A stretch of 43,787 bases of DNA from Verrucomicrobiales bacterium (GCA_027483345.1 JAIXUV010000337.1:1-43787); one strand, 5' to 3'. Counted from the stretch's first letter, positions 1 to 10,841 are shown. The notes: a model not told the origin generated them from the sequence alone. Numbers and translations: made by a program.

Positions 1-106
1 ATGCCGGGGGTTCCCCACCCGATCCCATTCCGAACTCGGTCGTTAAGTCCCCCAGGGCCAATGGTACTTCGTCTTAAGGCGCGGGAGAGTAGGTCGCCGC
101 CAGGTC
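1..106 (+). rRNA. rrf: 5S ribosomal RNA, 5'-truncated by the window edge
   Basis: The conserved 5S core (CCCGATCCCATTCCGAACTCG) and the 3' segment with the GGGAGAGTAGGTCGCCGCCA signature are visible, followed within about 60 bases by tRNA-fMet, the usual end of an alphaproteobacterial rRNA operon. Roughly the first 10-20 nucleotides lie outside the window. The 3' end is placed by family knowledge and could shift by a few bases. A short inverted repeat (GAAGGG at 111-116, CCCTTC at 138-143) in the spacer to the tRNA may be a processing stem. Confidence 0.9.
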
Positions 107-167
107 CGCCGAAGGGATACGTTGAAAGTCTGACTGACCCTTCTTTTACGATGTCTCCCCGGTTTGC

Positions 168-1918
<1,751 letters not shown>

Positions 1919-1922
<4 letters not shown>

Positions 1923-2113
1923 GGGCGGCTCCTTTCTGGTGAGACACCAGCATAAGGAATCCGTCCGGATTTGAGAAACTCTTTGTAGTCATTATCCGCA
2001 GCCGTGCGCGCCAGATGGCGGATTAGCTCAGTAAGCGCGGCTTTGGAGTCGGCGGAGACAGCGCTGAAATCCAGCGTGGCGATCTTGTTATTTAGATCGG
2101 CGTCTTTCGCCAT
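1919..2113 (-). CDS. Small protein translationally coupled to the integrase
   Basis: A 64-aa acidic-basic protein with no recognised domain (MAKDADLNNKIATLDFSAVS...). Its stop overlaps the integrase start by 4 bp (ATGA), so the two are co-translated. It is the first gene behind an extended -10 promoter lying in a palindrome. Size and position would suit a regulator or a recombination directionality factor, but nothing in the sequence proves this. The helical, Ala/Leu-rich middle (about 22-50) could be an interaction segment. Confidence 0.7.
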
Positions 2114-2125
2114 CTGAAATCTTCT

Positions 2126-2153
2126 CTCTCATAGTTTCATTATAGCATGAGAG
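2126..2153 (-). promoter_or_regulatory. Extended -10 promoter inside a palindrome, integrase operon
   Basis: On the minus strand TGCTATAAT forms a perfect extended -10 element (TATAAT at 2139-2144). No good -35 is visible, which extended -10 promoters tolerate. The -10 lies in the 14-nt spacer of an inverted repeat, CTCTCAT (2126-2132) and ATGAGAG (2147-2153). A protein binding this repeat would cover the promoter. The spacing to the ATG at 2113 fits a short leader. Confidence 0.6.
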
Positions 2154-2178
2154 GGTTGCGCTATTTACATACTTCTTA

Positions 2179-3081
2179 TTGCGCACCGCCCACATACGCT
2201 GCGTCCGCCAGGCGGCGCAGTGGTTGACCGTTAGCGCGGCTGCGGCTGTAAACGGTGGGCATTACGCGGGTACATGGGGCGACGACGTGGCGATCGAGGA
2301 CGGCTTCGACTGGCTGACCGCTTCGCCAGAAGCGCGCAAGATCCTCTACCGGCACACCAAGCGACTGATCGACAGTTCGTCACTCACATGGTCGCGACTC
2401 TATCGAGAGGCGCTTGGTCAGGCGAACGCGCCTGGCCAAGGCTACGAGGACAATTTCAGATCAGGCCGCATCGGCCGCGCCAAGGCTGCGCGCCTGTATC
2501 GCTGGATCAGGGACAACCACGCCGGCATCGCTGATCGGATCGATGCCGCCCTTGGCGACATCAGCCAGCCAAGGGCGGGCGCGTGGGAAGCATTCCTCGG
2601 CGCTCATGGCCGCTACGGTAGCTTGGAAATCGTCTCGCTGGCTCAGCAGCGTCCCGGCGTTGTCGCCTTCGCCGCGTCTGAGCCTCTTGCCACCTCGACC
2701 CTCAGGCTCGGCGAGCCGTTCTGTTTTCGACTACACAGCGTGCGCGCCGGAGCGGCGCTTGCGCTCCAGTCAGTTGCGGGGCGCTGGTTCCCGCTACCGC
2801 TTTCGCCAGACCACCTTCATCAGGCGATCTCGCGAGGCTCACAGTACCTTCCCGACGCCGGGGAGGGCGGCGAACCCGCGCCGCTCTCAGAGGAGAGCGA
2901 TGTCGGTCGACACAGGTTCGCAGTGCTTGTCGCCGATGACACCTTGGTTCGCGACATTGGAGCGGGGTTCTCTGCCCGCGTGGAGGTGCAGAGCCATCAC
3001 CTCACGGCGTTCGCCGAGCGCCTGGAAGTCGCCGGCAGTCAGTGGCAGCTGATGAGGCTCAATGTGCTGTTCGTCAGCTAG
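2179..3081 (+). CDS. Uncharacterised protein, partner candidate of the adjacent metallopeptidase
   Basis: Up to 300 aa, not recognised. The first codon listed is TTG without a clear ribosome site, so the true start may be a later GTG, for example near 2287. The segment of about 45-120 is helical and basic. The segment of about 165-275 (GEPFCFRLHS, then a Leu/Pro strand region) resembles the beta-rich DUF4384 type of domain; this is a weak impression, not an assignment. It converges on the metallopeptidase gene with an 8-bp tail overlap (3074-3081), which suggests the two arrived together. Location next to the integrase marks it as cargo. Confidence 0.6.
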   Translation: MRTAHIRCVRQAAQWLTVSAAAAVNGGHYAGTWGDDVAIEDGFDWLTASPEARKILYRHTKRLIDSSSLTWSRLYREALGQANAPGQGYEDNFRSGRIGRAKAARLYRWIRDNHAGIADRIDAALGDISQPRAGAWEAFLGAHGRYGSLEIVSLAQQRPGVVAFAASEPLATSTLRLGEPFCFRLHSVRAGAALALQSVAGRWFPLPLSPDHLHQAISRGSQYLPDAGEGGEPAPLSEESDVGRHRFAVLVADDTLVRDIGAGFSARVEVQSHHLTAFAERLEVAGSQWQLMRLNVLFVS

Positions 3082-4165
3082 GCTGAACGAACCGGAACGC
3101 AGCCAGCAGATCGACCGTCGCTGTGACCGTCGAAGCAGTCGTGTTCAGTGACGGGCGGACCTGCGTCTCGACACCGAGGGCGTCGATCAGTGTTTCGAAC
3201 TGGTCGACGATGCCCTGGTGAAATGCATCGAACCCATCGAGCGCGCCGAGGAGTGTCCTCGTTGTTCGCTGGAGGCTCGCGAGACGCATCATCGGTTCCG
3301 GATGGCTAGCGGCTCCTTCGATCGCCGCGTGGTGACCATAGGCCTCGAACAACCAGGTCATCAGATACGCACCAAAAACCGACATCTGAATCCGAAGCCC
3401 GGGATCGAGGGCGCGGATCCCGGGGATGTTTTCAATGTTCTCGAGCTGGATAGCGATGCAGTTGCGCAGGGCCGTCGCGTCGGCTTCTAGCTCGAATGCG
3501 TGGCGGATCGCGGATAGCTCGACGGAGCTGCGCCGCGACGGCTGCCGGCCGACGAGTTCCGGTCCGAAGGGGGCCTCAGATAGATGAGCGCCCTGGCCTT
3601 CGATCTGTAGGAAGAGGACGTGGCCGAGCTGGCAATGGGCGAGTTCATGTTCCCATACGAACCGCGCCATCAGCATGGCCAGATACACCGCCATGACATG
3701 CCGGTCCGCGTCCTGTGGAACGCGGTGTTTCGCGAGCTCAGCTTCGACGCCTTCGCCCCGAAGCGTGAGCTCTAGGAGATAGAGGCCGGGCACGCCGCCA
3801 TGGGCCGGCGAGGGCGATGCTTCCCCCTCCGCGTCCCCAACGGTTGGAAACAACGCGCTTTGCGTGAACGCGAAGAGCGCCAGGTCCATGATCGTCACCA
3901 GCAGCGCTTGATGCATGCCGATGAAGTGCCGATCGTCATGGATATCGGCGAAGGCGTTTGGGGTCATCGACTCCAGGTAGCCGGCGTCGACGAACAGGGC
4001 TTCGCCGCGCGCGTTCGTCCCGCCCCAGTCACGCTCATGCAGCTTTCGGAAGCTGGCCAAAGAAGCGGCGAATGCCATCTCTTCGGGGGCATCCCCATCC
4101 GGCATGAAGGGTGTCGATCTCAGTCGCTCGACGGCGTAGCGTGTGAAGGGATCGGCCTCAGGCAT
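3074..4165 (-). CDS. Zincin-type metallopeptidase-like protein
   Basis: A 363-aa protein counting from the ATG at 4165; an upstream in-frame TTG at 4225 lacks support. It contains WEHELAHCQLGH with the HExxH zinc site (H173, E174, H177). About 50 residues later FELEADATA supplies a candidate third ligand and downstream Asp, the arrangement of M48-like and related integral or cytosolic zincins. Helix-rich segments around 80-105 and 155-175 are hydrophobic but not clearly transmembrane, and no signal peptide is seen. The substrate is unknown. The gene converges with the unknown gene at 2179-3081, and the two may form a toxin, defence or regulatory protease pair. Confidence 0.75.
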   Translation of the reverse strand: MPEADPFTRYAVERLRSTPFMPDGDAPEEMAFAASLASFRKLHERDWGGTNARGEALFVDAGYLESMTPNAFADIHDDRHFIGMHQALLVTIMDLALFAFTQSALFPTVGDAEGEASPSPAHGGVPGLYLLELTLRGEGVEAELAKHRVPQDADRHVMAVYLAMLMARFVWEHELAHCQLGHVLFLQIEGQGAHLSEAPFGPELVGRQPSRRSSVELSAIRHAFELEADATALRNCIAIQLENIENIPGIRALDPGLRIQMSVFGAYLMTWLFEAYGHHAAIEGAASHPEPMMRLASLQRTTRTLLGALDGFDAFHQGIVDQFETLIDALGVETQVRPSLNTTASTVTATVDLLAAFRFVQPS

Positions 4166-4257
4166 GGTCGTGTCAGCACCGGCCCGCAATGGTTCATGAA
4201 CCGGGCCGCAGCCCTCTAACGGCAAGACTCAGGAGCGGCAGCGACTTCCGTTACCTG

Positions 4258-4333
4258 TCACCTCATGGTGACCGCAAGATGTGTGCGGTAGTACCACACA
4301 TCTTGCCAAAGGGGGGCTCAGGCGCAGCCCCCC
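4258..4333. repeat. Cluster of three strong hairpins
   Basis: Three inverted repeats lie in a row: GTCACC/GGTGAC (4258-4273), GCAAGATGTGTG/CACACATCTTGC (4274-4285 and 4295-4306, 12-bp perfect stem) and GGGGGGCT/AGCCCCCC (4311-4318 and 4326-4333). None has a following T-run, so they are not clear intrinsic terminators. They lie upstream of the metallopeptidase start and begin a gene-free stretch of about 660 bases (4166-4829). Confidence 0.7.
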
Positions 4334-4439
4334 TGTTGGATACCCCGGCTAGGATGACGCGGTTCACGACCCGAACATGCTTCGGCATGTCAGCCCGGTC
4401 CCCGTCATCGGCACCGTATCGCCGCTGCGCCACTCGCCA

Positions 4440-4620
4440 TGGAGACTTCGCTCTCCCCGGCACCCCATCGAGCAGACAGGAGATGTCACTCTCCCCCTGC
4501 ACCCCCATCGACCAAAGGGCTTCCGCGCCCCCTGGACCCCACGGGCAGGGATGCGACTTCGCTCTCTTCCCTGCACCCTACATCGACCAAAGGGCTACGC
4601 GCCCTTCTGGACTACCCCGG
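4440..4620. repeat. Degenerate tandem repeats with hairpins in a gene-free region
   Basis: Three imperfect units of about 60-75 bp share the order hairpin arm, CACCC, CATCGACCAAAGGGCT, GCGCCC, CTGGAC-CCC. The clearest pair is 4506-4541 against 4581-4617. Each unit contains local hairpins such as GCAGGG...CCCTGC. A perfect DnaA box, TTATCCACA, follows at 4652-4660. Similar hairpin repeats occur in alphaproteobacterial accessory DNA. The units are inexact and closely packed, unlike CRISPR. The rest of 4334-4829 shows no supported gene. Confidence 0.55.
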
Positions 4621-4829
4621 CGTAAAACTGTGCGGACGCAAAGCCCTCAAGTTATCCACACCCTCGCGGTCCAACCGCCTGCCTCGCCTAGCTTCGCTGG
4701 AATCCGGCCGATACACTTCATACGTCCGGATTCGGCGGAGACGCGCGATGATATCGTGCTTCCCTGTGCCGCCTTAAGGCTGCGCAGCCAGCTCCGCCTG
4801 TCGGGCAAATGTGGGGGATCATCGCGCCG

Positions 4830-7607
4830 ATGAATGCTGTCGAGATCGAGGAAGCTGTTTCCACCCTGGCCGAGCAGCCGTTCGACCGGGAGGAGTTCCC
4901 CTATGCGTTCCTCGCAGCCTTCGGAAACAAAGAGACGACGCTCAGGCGACTCCGCACAGGGGCGTCGAACAAGTCCGACGTCGGCGGCATTCTCCAAGTC
5001 AACAATATCCACATCGCTGTCGCCCCTCAGGGCGAAGTCTCTGCAACGCTGAAGGCGCTCAGGGAGAGTTCGGCGACCGCCCGGGGCAAGGCGAAGTTCA
5101 TCCTCGCTACCGACGGTGAGACGCTCGAAGCCGAAGAGCTCGGAAGCGATGCTCCGCCGGTCGTCTGTCCATACCGTGATTTCCCGAACCAGTTCGGCTT
5201 CTTCCTACCGCTCGCGGGCATCTCCACGGTCAAGCAGATCCGTGAGAGCGCCTTCGACATCCGCGCCACCGGTCGCCTCAACAAGCTCTACATCGAGCTG
5301 CTGAAGGACAATCCCGAGTGGGGCACCGCCGAGCGCCGTCCGGACATGAACCACTTCATGGCCAGGCTCATCTTCTGCTTCTTCGCGGAAGACACGGACA
5401 TCTTCGTCAAACCGCGCCTCTTCATCGACACCGTCGAGCAGATGAGCGCGAAAGACTCGTCCAACACGCACGAGGTGATCAGCACCATCTTCGCGGCGAT
5501 GAACACCGCCACCGCCGCTCGGCAAGCAGCTGGGAATCCGCGGTGGGCCGACCCGTTTCCCTATGTAAACGGCGGCCTGTTCTCAGGCTCCACCGACGTG
5601 CCCCGCTTCAGCAAGATCGCGCGGTCCTTCCTGCTCCACATCGGCAATCTTGACTGGAAAAAGATCAACCCGGACATCTTCGGCTCGATGATCCAGGCGG
5701 TCGCCGATGACGAGGAGCGTGGCTCGCTCGGCATGCACTACACGAGCGTGCCGAATATCCTGAAAGTCCTCAATCCGCTCTTCCTGGACGACCTGCGTGA
5801 GCAGCTCGGCGAGGCCGGCGACAACGCTCGCAAGCTCCTGAATCTGAGAAACCGGATGGCGCGCATACGGGTCTTCGACCCCGCTTGCGGCTCGGGAAAC
5901 TTCCTCGTCATCGCCTACAAGCAGATGCGAGAGATCGAGGCCGAGATCAACAAGCGCCGGGGGGAGCCCGACCGTCGCTCAGAGATTCCGCTCACTAACT
6001 TTCGGGGAATTGAACTCCGCGACTTCCCGGCCGAGATCGCGCGCCTGGCGTTGATCATCGCCGAGTATCAGTGCGACGTCCTTCATCGAGGGCAGAAGGA
6101 GGCCCTGCGCGACTTCCTCCCGCTCGGGGCGGAGAACTGGATTGTCTGCGACAATGCTCTTCGGATCGACTGGTTGAGCGTTTGTCCACCAACGGGGGCT
6201 GCGGTCAAGCTACGCGGGGATGATCTCTTCAGCACACCGCTCGATCAGACGGAGATCGACTTCGAGAACGAGGGTGGTGAAACCTACATCTGTGGCAATC
6301 CCCCATACAAGGGCACGAAAAATCAAACAGCCGAAGAAAAGGATGACCTCAGGCTCGTTTTCGATGAACACACCACTCGTAGCGGAACGCTAGACTATGT
6401 TTCGGGGTGGTTTTTTAAGGCTTCCCAGTATGCAAGACTAGCCGAAGCGACATTTGCCTTCGTGAGCACGAACTCAGTCTGCCAAGGCAGCCATGTGCCG
6501 GTGCTTTGGCCAATGCTTTTCGCACACGGCCTGCAAATCGCCTTCGCCTACCAATCGTTCAAATGGAAAAATCTCGCTAGCAATAATGCGGGTGTGATCG
6601 TTGTTATTGTTGGTCTCGAAAAGGTGAGGCCCGGAAGAAAGCGACTCTTTCAATCGAATGGCGAACAACATTTGGAGCTGTCAGTCGATCAAATCGGCCC
6701 CTACCTCATCCCTGGGGCAAATACGATTGTTGAGCCAAAGCCCCAGTCAATATCTGGCCTAGCTTTCATGTCATTGGGAAACGCGCCCTATGACGGTGGA
6801 CACCTCATACTTCGAGCGGACGAGGTTCGTGAACTGAACTGGTCTGGCGATCTGGTTCGCAAGTGGCTCCGACCCCTCCTCGGCTCAGCCGAAATCATTG
6901 ATGGCGTCACGCGTCAATGCATCTGGATTGAAGACCGCGATCTCACGGAGGCGCAGAGCATTCCGGAGATACAAGACCGCATCGAACGCGTTCGACAAAT
7001 GCGCCTTTCGAGCAAAGACGCGGGAACTCGGTCAATGGCTACCCGGCCGCATCAATTTCGTGAAATGAATAGTGCGCGGCACAACACTATCGCGGTTCCT
7101 TTAGTAAGTTCGGAGAACCGAGAATCTCTCACACCCGATGTCATCTGGCGACCATGCTCTATGACCAACAAATCGTATGCCCTATACGATGCCGAACTGT
7201 GGAATTTTGCGATTCTATCTTCGAAAGTGCATGTTTGTTGGATCGCGACTGTGTGCGGACGTATGAAGACGGACTACAGTTATTCGAACAAGATGGGCTG
7301 GAACACGTTTCCCCTCCCTGCACTAACCGAGAAAAACAAAGCCGACCTGACACGGTGCGCCGAGGACATCCTTCTGGCGCGTGAGGCTCACTTCCCCGCC
7401 ACCATTGCCGACCTTTATGATCCCGAGGCGATGCCGGAGGACTTGCTTGCCGCGCATGAGCGCAACGACGAGGTGCTGGAGCGCATCTATATCGGCCGAC
7501 GGTTCAAGAACGACACCGAGCGGCTGGAGAAGCTGTTCGAGCTCTACACCAAAATGACATCCGGCCAGGGGGCCAAAACCAAACGGAAAGCAGAGGCCGC
7601 CGCGTGA
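4830..7607 (+). CDS. MmeI-like N6-adenine DNA methyltransferase
   Basis: A 925-aa class I SAM-dependent DNA methyltransferase. SAM motif I VFDPACGSGNF begins at residue 348 and catalytic motif NPPY is at 490-493. The segment FFAEDTDIF and the HYTSVPNI block just before motif I are typical of MmeI-type enzymes. The N-terminal about 150 residues show no PD-(D/E)xK nuclease, so cleavage is probably done by a separate protein. The ATG at 4830 is preferred over 4809 because GGGGGAT lies 12 nt upstream. The gene ends GTGA-overlapped with the helicase. From about 6290 to 7330, the presumed target-recognition half, codons are visibly richer in A/T than the flanks, suggesting a swapped specificity domain. 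Confidence 0.9.
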   Translation: MNAVEIEEAVSTLAEQPFDREEFPYAFLAAFGNKETTLRRLRTGASNKSDVGGILQVNNIHIAVAPQGEVSATLKALRESSATARGKAKFILATDGETLEAEELGSDAPPVVCPYRDFPNQFGFFLPLAGISTVKQIRESAFDIRATGRLNKLYIELLKDNPEWGTAERRPDMNHFMARLIFCFFAEDTDIFVKPRLFIDTVEQMSAKDSSNTHEVISTIFAAMNTATAARQAAGNPRWADPFPYVNGGLFSGSTDVPRFSKIARSFLLHIGNLDWKKINPDIFGSMIQAVADDEERGSLGMHYTSVPNILKVLNPLFLDDLREQLGEAGDNARKLLNLRNRMARIRVFDPACGSGNFLVIAYKQMREIEAEINKRRGEPDRRSEIPLTNFRGIELRDFPAEIARLALIIAEYQCDVLHRGQKEALRDFLPLGAENWIVCDNALRIDWLSVCPPTGAAVKLRGDDLFSTPLDQTEIDFENEGGETYICGNPPYKGTKNQTAEEKDDLRLVFDEHTTRSGTLDYVSGWFFKASQYARLAEATFAFVSTNSVCQGSHVPVLWPMLFAHGLQIAFAYQSFKWKNLASNNAGVIVVIVGLEKVRPGRKRLFQSNGEQHLELSVDQIGPYLIPGANTIVEPKPQSISGLAFMSLGNAPYDGGHLILRADEVRELNWSGDLVRKWLRPLLGSAEIIDGVTRQCIWIEDRDLTEAQSIPEIQDRIERVRQMRLSSKDAGTRSMATRPHQFREMNSARHNTIAVPLVSSENRESLTPDVIWRPCSMTNKSYALYDAELWNFAILSSKVHVCWIATVCGRMKTDYSYSNKMGWNTFPLPALTEKNKADLTRCAEDILLAREAHFPATIADLYDPEAMPEDLLAAHERNDEVLERIYIGRRFKNDTERLEKLFELYTKMTSGQGAKTKRKAEAAA

Positions 7608-9661
7608 CCAATCCTAACGATCCCGTTCCGTCGGTCTCTGTCACCTATTCGCGCAGCGGGGCATCGACCAAGGCCAACGAACTTGGCATGCGGCCTATGC
7701 AGGAACGCGCCTTCGAGAAGCGGGGCGAGCAGTATCTGCTGATCAAGTCGCCGCCGGCGTCAGGCAAGAGCCGGGCGCTGATGTTCATCGCCCTCGACAA
7801 GCTGGAGAACCAGAACCTCAGGCAGGCGATCATCGTCGTACCTGAAAAGTCGATCGGCGCGAGCTTCAATGACGAGCCCCTGACCAAATATGGATTCTGG
7901 GCTGACTGGACGGTCGCGCCGCGCTGGAATCTCTGCAATGCCCCCGGTGAAGATGGCGGCAAGGTCAATTCCGTAGGTGCGTTTCTGGAGTCGGACGACC
8001 AGGTTCTGGTCTGCACCCACGCGACCTTCCGCTTTGCGGTCGATCGGTACGGTGTTGAAGCCTTCGATGACCGGTTGATCGCCATCGACGAGTTCCACCA
8101 CGTCTCAGCCAATCCCGACAACAAGCTCGGCTTGCACCTCGGCGACTTCATGGCCAGGGACAAGGCCCATATCGTCGCGATGACGGGGTCGTATTTCAGG
8201 GGCGACGCCGAGGCGGTGCTTTCGCCCGGAGACGAAGCGAAATTCGAGACGGTCACCTACACCTACTATGAGCAGCTCAACGGCTACGAGCACCTCAAGC
8301 AGCTCGACATCGGCTACTACTTCTACTCAGGGGAGTATGTGGACGACATCTTGAAGGTCCTCGATCCTGCGGAAAAGACGATCGTTCACATCCCCAATGT
8401 GAACTCCCGCGAGAGCACTAAGGACAAAATCCGGGAGGTCGAGCACATCCTGGAAGCGCTCGGGGAGTGGCAGGGCACGGATGTCGCGACCGGGTTTCAG
8501 CTGGTCAAGACTGCCGAAGGGCGCGTGCTGCGGATCGCCGATCTGGTCGATGATGACCCGACCAAGCGTGACCGCGTCGCGGGGGCACTGAAGGACCCGG
8601 CGCAGAAGAATAATCGCGACTATGTCGACGTCATCATTGCGCTTGGCATGGCCAAGGAAGGCTTCGACTGGATCTGGTGCGAGCACGCTCTGACCGTCGG
8701 CTACCGCTCCAGTCTGACCGAAATCGTTCAGATCATTGGTCGTGCGACCCGCGATGCGCCGGGTAAGGCCAAGGCTCGCTTCACGAACCTCATCGCCGAG
8801 CCGGACGCGTCCGAGCAGGCCGTAACTGAAGCCGTCAACGATACCCTGAAGGCGATCGCCGCCAGCCTCTTGATGGAACAGGTTCTCGCGCCTCGCTTCG
8901 AGTTCAAGCCTAAGCGCGAGGGCACAGTGGCGACGCCGGGGTTCGACTATGGTGAGGGCGGTTACGATCCGGCCCGCTGCAACGTCGGTTTCAGTGAAGA
9001 GGCCGGCAAGTTCCAGATCGAGATCAAGGGCCTTGCCGAACCCAAGAGCCCCGAGGCGGCGCGGATATGCAGCCAGGACCTGAATGAGGTCATCGCGGCC
9101 TTTGTGCAGGAGAAGACCACGCTTGAGCGCGGTCTCTTCGATCCGGAGCTCGTGCCAGAGGAATTGACCCAGCTGCGCATGGGCAAGATCGTCAAGGAGC
9201 GCTACCCCGAGCTCGATGAAGCTGACCAAGAGGCCGTTCGCCAACACGCCGTCGCGGCCCTCAACTTCACCCAGAAGGCCAAGGACATTGCCCTTGTTGG
9301 TGATGACGGGACGCAGGCTTCGGTCAACACGGCGTTCGTCGACGGGGTGCGCAAGTTCGCCCTCCACGTCACCGAGCTCGACATCGACCTGATCGATCGG
9401 ATCAACCCGTTCGGCGAGGCCTATGCTATTCTCGCTAAGACGATGAGCGAGGACAGCCTCAAGCAGGTTCAGGCCGTCATCAACGCTCGGCGCGTGAACC
9501 TCAACATGGAAGAGGCGCGCGCCCTGGCCAAACGTGCGCTCGAGTTCAAGAACCAGCGCGGCCGCCTGCCATCCATCACCTCACCCGACGCCTGGGAGCA
9601 GCGCATGGCCGAAGGCGTTGCCTTCCTCCAGCGCATGAAAGCGAAGGCGACGGATGGCTGA
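7604..9661 (+). CDS. Superfamily 2 DEAD/DEAH-type helicase
   Basis: A 685-aa ATP-dependent nucleic-acid translocase or helicase. Walker A SPPASGKS is at 49-56, motif II is DEFH (162-165), and a C-terminal motif VI-like QIIGRATR is present, giving the two RecA-like domains of SF2. It starts with GTG overlapping the methylase stop (GTGA), so it is translationally coupled. It overlaps the nuclease gene downstream by 8 bp. In such cassettes the helicase is expected to move along DNA not protected by the methylase and to direct the nuclease. It could be related to the helicase of Hma-type systems; the assignment to that type is from gene content only. Confidence 0.9.
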   Translation: MTNPNDPVPSVSVTYSRSGASTKANELGMRPMQERAFEKRGEQYLLIKSPPASGKSRALMFIALDKLENQNLRQAIIVVPEKSIGASFNDEPLTKYGFWADWTVAPRWNLCNAPGEDGGKVNSVGAFLESDDQVLVCTHATFRFAVDRYGVEAFDDRLIAIDEFHHVSANPDNKLGLHLGDFMARDKAHIVAMTGSYFRGDAEAVLSPGDEAKFETVTYTYYEQLNGYEHLKQLDIGYYFYSGEYVDDILKVLDPAEKTIVHIPNVNSRESTKDKIREVEHILEALGEWQGTDVATGFQLVKTAEGRVLRIADLVDDDPTKRDRVAGALKDPAQKNNRDYVDVIIALGMAKEGFDWIWCEHALTVGYRSSLTEIVQIIGRATRDAPGKAKARFTNLIAEPDASEQAVTEAVNDTLKAIAASLLMEQVLAPRFEFKPKREGTVATPGFDYGEGGYDPARCNVGFSEEAGKFQIEIKGLAEPKSPEAARICSQDLNEVIAAFVQEKTTLERGLFDPELVPEELTQLRMGKIVKERYPELDEADQEAVRQHAVAALNFTQKAKDIALVGDDGTQASVNTAFVDGVRKFALHVTELDIDLIDRINPFGEAYAILAKTMSEDSLKQVQAVINARRVNLNMEEARALAKRALEFKNQRGRLPSITSPDAWEQRMAEGVAFLQRMKAKATDG

Positions 9662-10841
9662 TTTCACGGATGAAGATGACGCCCTTCTCGCCGAACTGGG
9701 TGTCGAGGTTGAGGTCAAGAAAGCTGGTTCGAGAACAGCCCGCGAGGAGCGGATAATCGCGGGCTTTGAGGACATTCAGCGATTTGTCGACGAGCATGGT
9801 CGACTGCCACAGCATGGCGAAGATTTGGACATCTTCGAACGGCTTTATGCCGTCCGGCTTGACCGGTTGCGGGGGCAGGAGGATTGCCGCGCACTGTTGG
9901 CCGAGTTCGATCGGCAGGGGCTTCTCTCCGGGGAATTCGCGCCGCCGGTTGGGATCGCCGATGATATTGATGATGATGAGTTGCTCGCTCAGTTGGGCGT
10001 CGCCGAAGAGCCGCAGTCGGCGCTTACCGAACTGCGCCACGTCCGGACAGCCGAGGAGCGCCGAGAGGCCGAGGACATCGCCAACCGCGAACGGTGCGCT
10101 GATTTCGAGAAGTTCAAGCCGCTCTTCGCTCAGGTCCAAAAGGATCTTCAGGAAGGTGTGCGACAGGCGCGTCCCTTTGAGCTGAAGGCGCAAATCCGGC
10201 CGGGCACGTGGTTTATCGTCAGCGGCCAGAAGGCTTATGTCGAGAGCGTCGGCGAAATATTCACGAACGCCCAGGGGCGCACTGACGCCCGCCTGCGGGT
10301 GATTTTCGACAACGGGACCGAGAGCAATATGCTCATGCGGTCGCTACAGCGGGCGTTGAACAAGGACGAGGCCGGGCGACGCATCAGCGACCCGATCGCG
10401 GGGCCATTGTTCGCCGACCAGGCAGAGCCCGACGATCAGGCCAGCGGTACGATCTATGTGCTGCAGAGCAAATCCGATCACCCGCTGGTCGCGGCCAATC
10501 GCGAACTTGTTCACAAGATCGGCGTGACGAATCTGAGCGTTCAGCAGCGGATCGCCGGTGCGAGGCTTCAGCCAACTTTCCTCATGGCCGACGTCGAAGT
10601 CGTCGCGACCTATGAGCTTTTCAACATCAACCGCGCTAAACTCGAACACCTCATCCACAAGGTGTTCGATCCCGCGCGCCTCGACATCGAGATCATGGAC
10701 AGGTTCGGCCGGCCGGTGATCCCGAAGGAGTGGTTCCTGGTCCCGGTATTCGTCATTGACGAGGCGGTAGGAAAGATCAGGGACGGGTCGATTACGGATT
10801 TTGTGTATGACCCGACGGCTGCTCGGCTTGTTGCCAGCTGA
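9654..10841 (+). CDS. GIY-YIG nuclease-domain protein (T5orf172/MUG113-like)
   Basis: A 395-aa protein. The C-terminal domain (about 265-375) has TIYVL (266-270), KIGVT (288-292), a later E331 in LEHLIH, and PKEWF near the end, the pattern of T5orf172/MUG113 GIY-YIG domains. In this branch the first motif is I-Y-V and the second K-I-G. The N-terminal about 110 residues are acidic with two short repeats of the form DD-x-LLA-x-LGV (about 9-18 and 105-114), possibly docking segments. A central beta region precedes the nuclease. It overlaps the helicase gene by 8 bp and is probably the cleaving subunit of the cassette. Confidence 0.85.
   Translation: MADFTDEDDALLAELGVEVEVKKAGSRTAREERIIAGFEDIQRFVDEHGRLPQHGEDLDIFERLYAVRLDRLRGQEDCRALLAEFDRQGLLSGEFAPPVGIADDIDDDELLAQLGVAEEPQSALTELRHVRTAEERREAEDIANRERCADFEKFKPLFAQVQKDLQEGVRQARPFELKAQIRPGTWFIVSGQKAYVESVGEIFTNAQGRTDARLRVIFDNGTESNMLMRSLQRALNKDEAGRRISDPIAGPLFADQAEPDDQASGTIYVLQSKSDHPLVAANRELVHKIGVTNLSVQQRIAGARLQPTFLMADVEVVATYELFNINRAKLEHLIHKVFDPARLDIEIMDRFGRPVIPKEWFLVPVFVIDEAVGKIRDGSITDFVYDPTAARLVAS

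Noticed and set aside
4440-4620. CRISPR array
   Set aside because: Units are inexact, contain internal hairpins and have no uniform spacers; no cas genes are present.
4834-5653. Overlapping short frames within the start of the methylase gene
   Set aside because: They are out-of-frame shadows; the methylase frame carries all conserved motifs.
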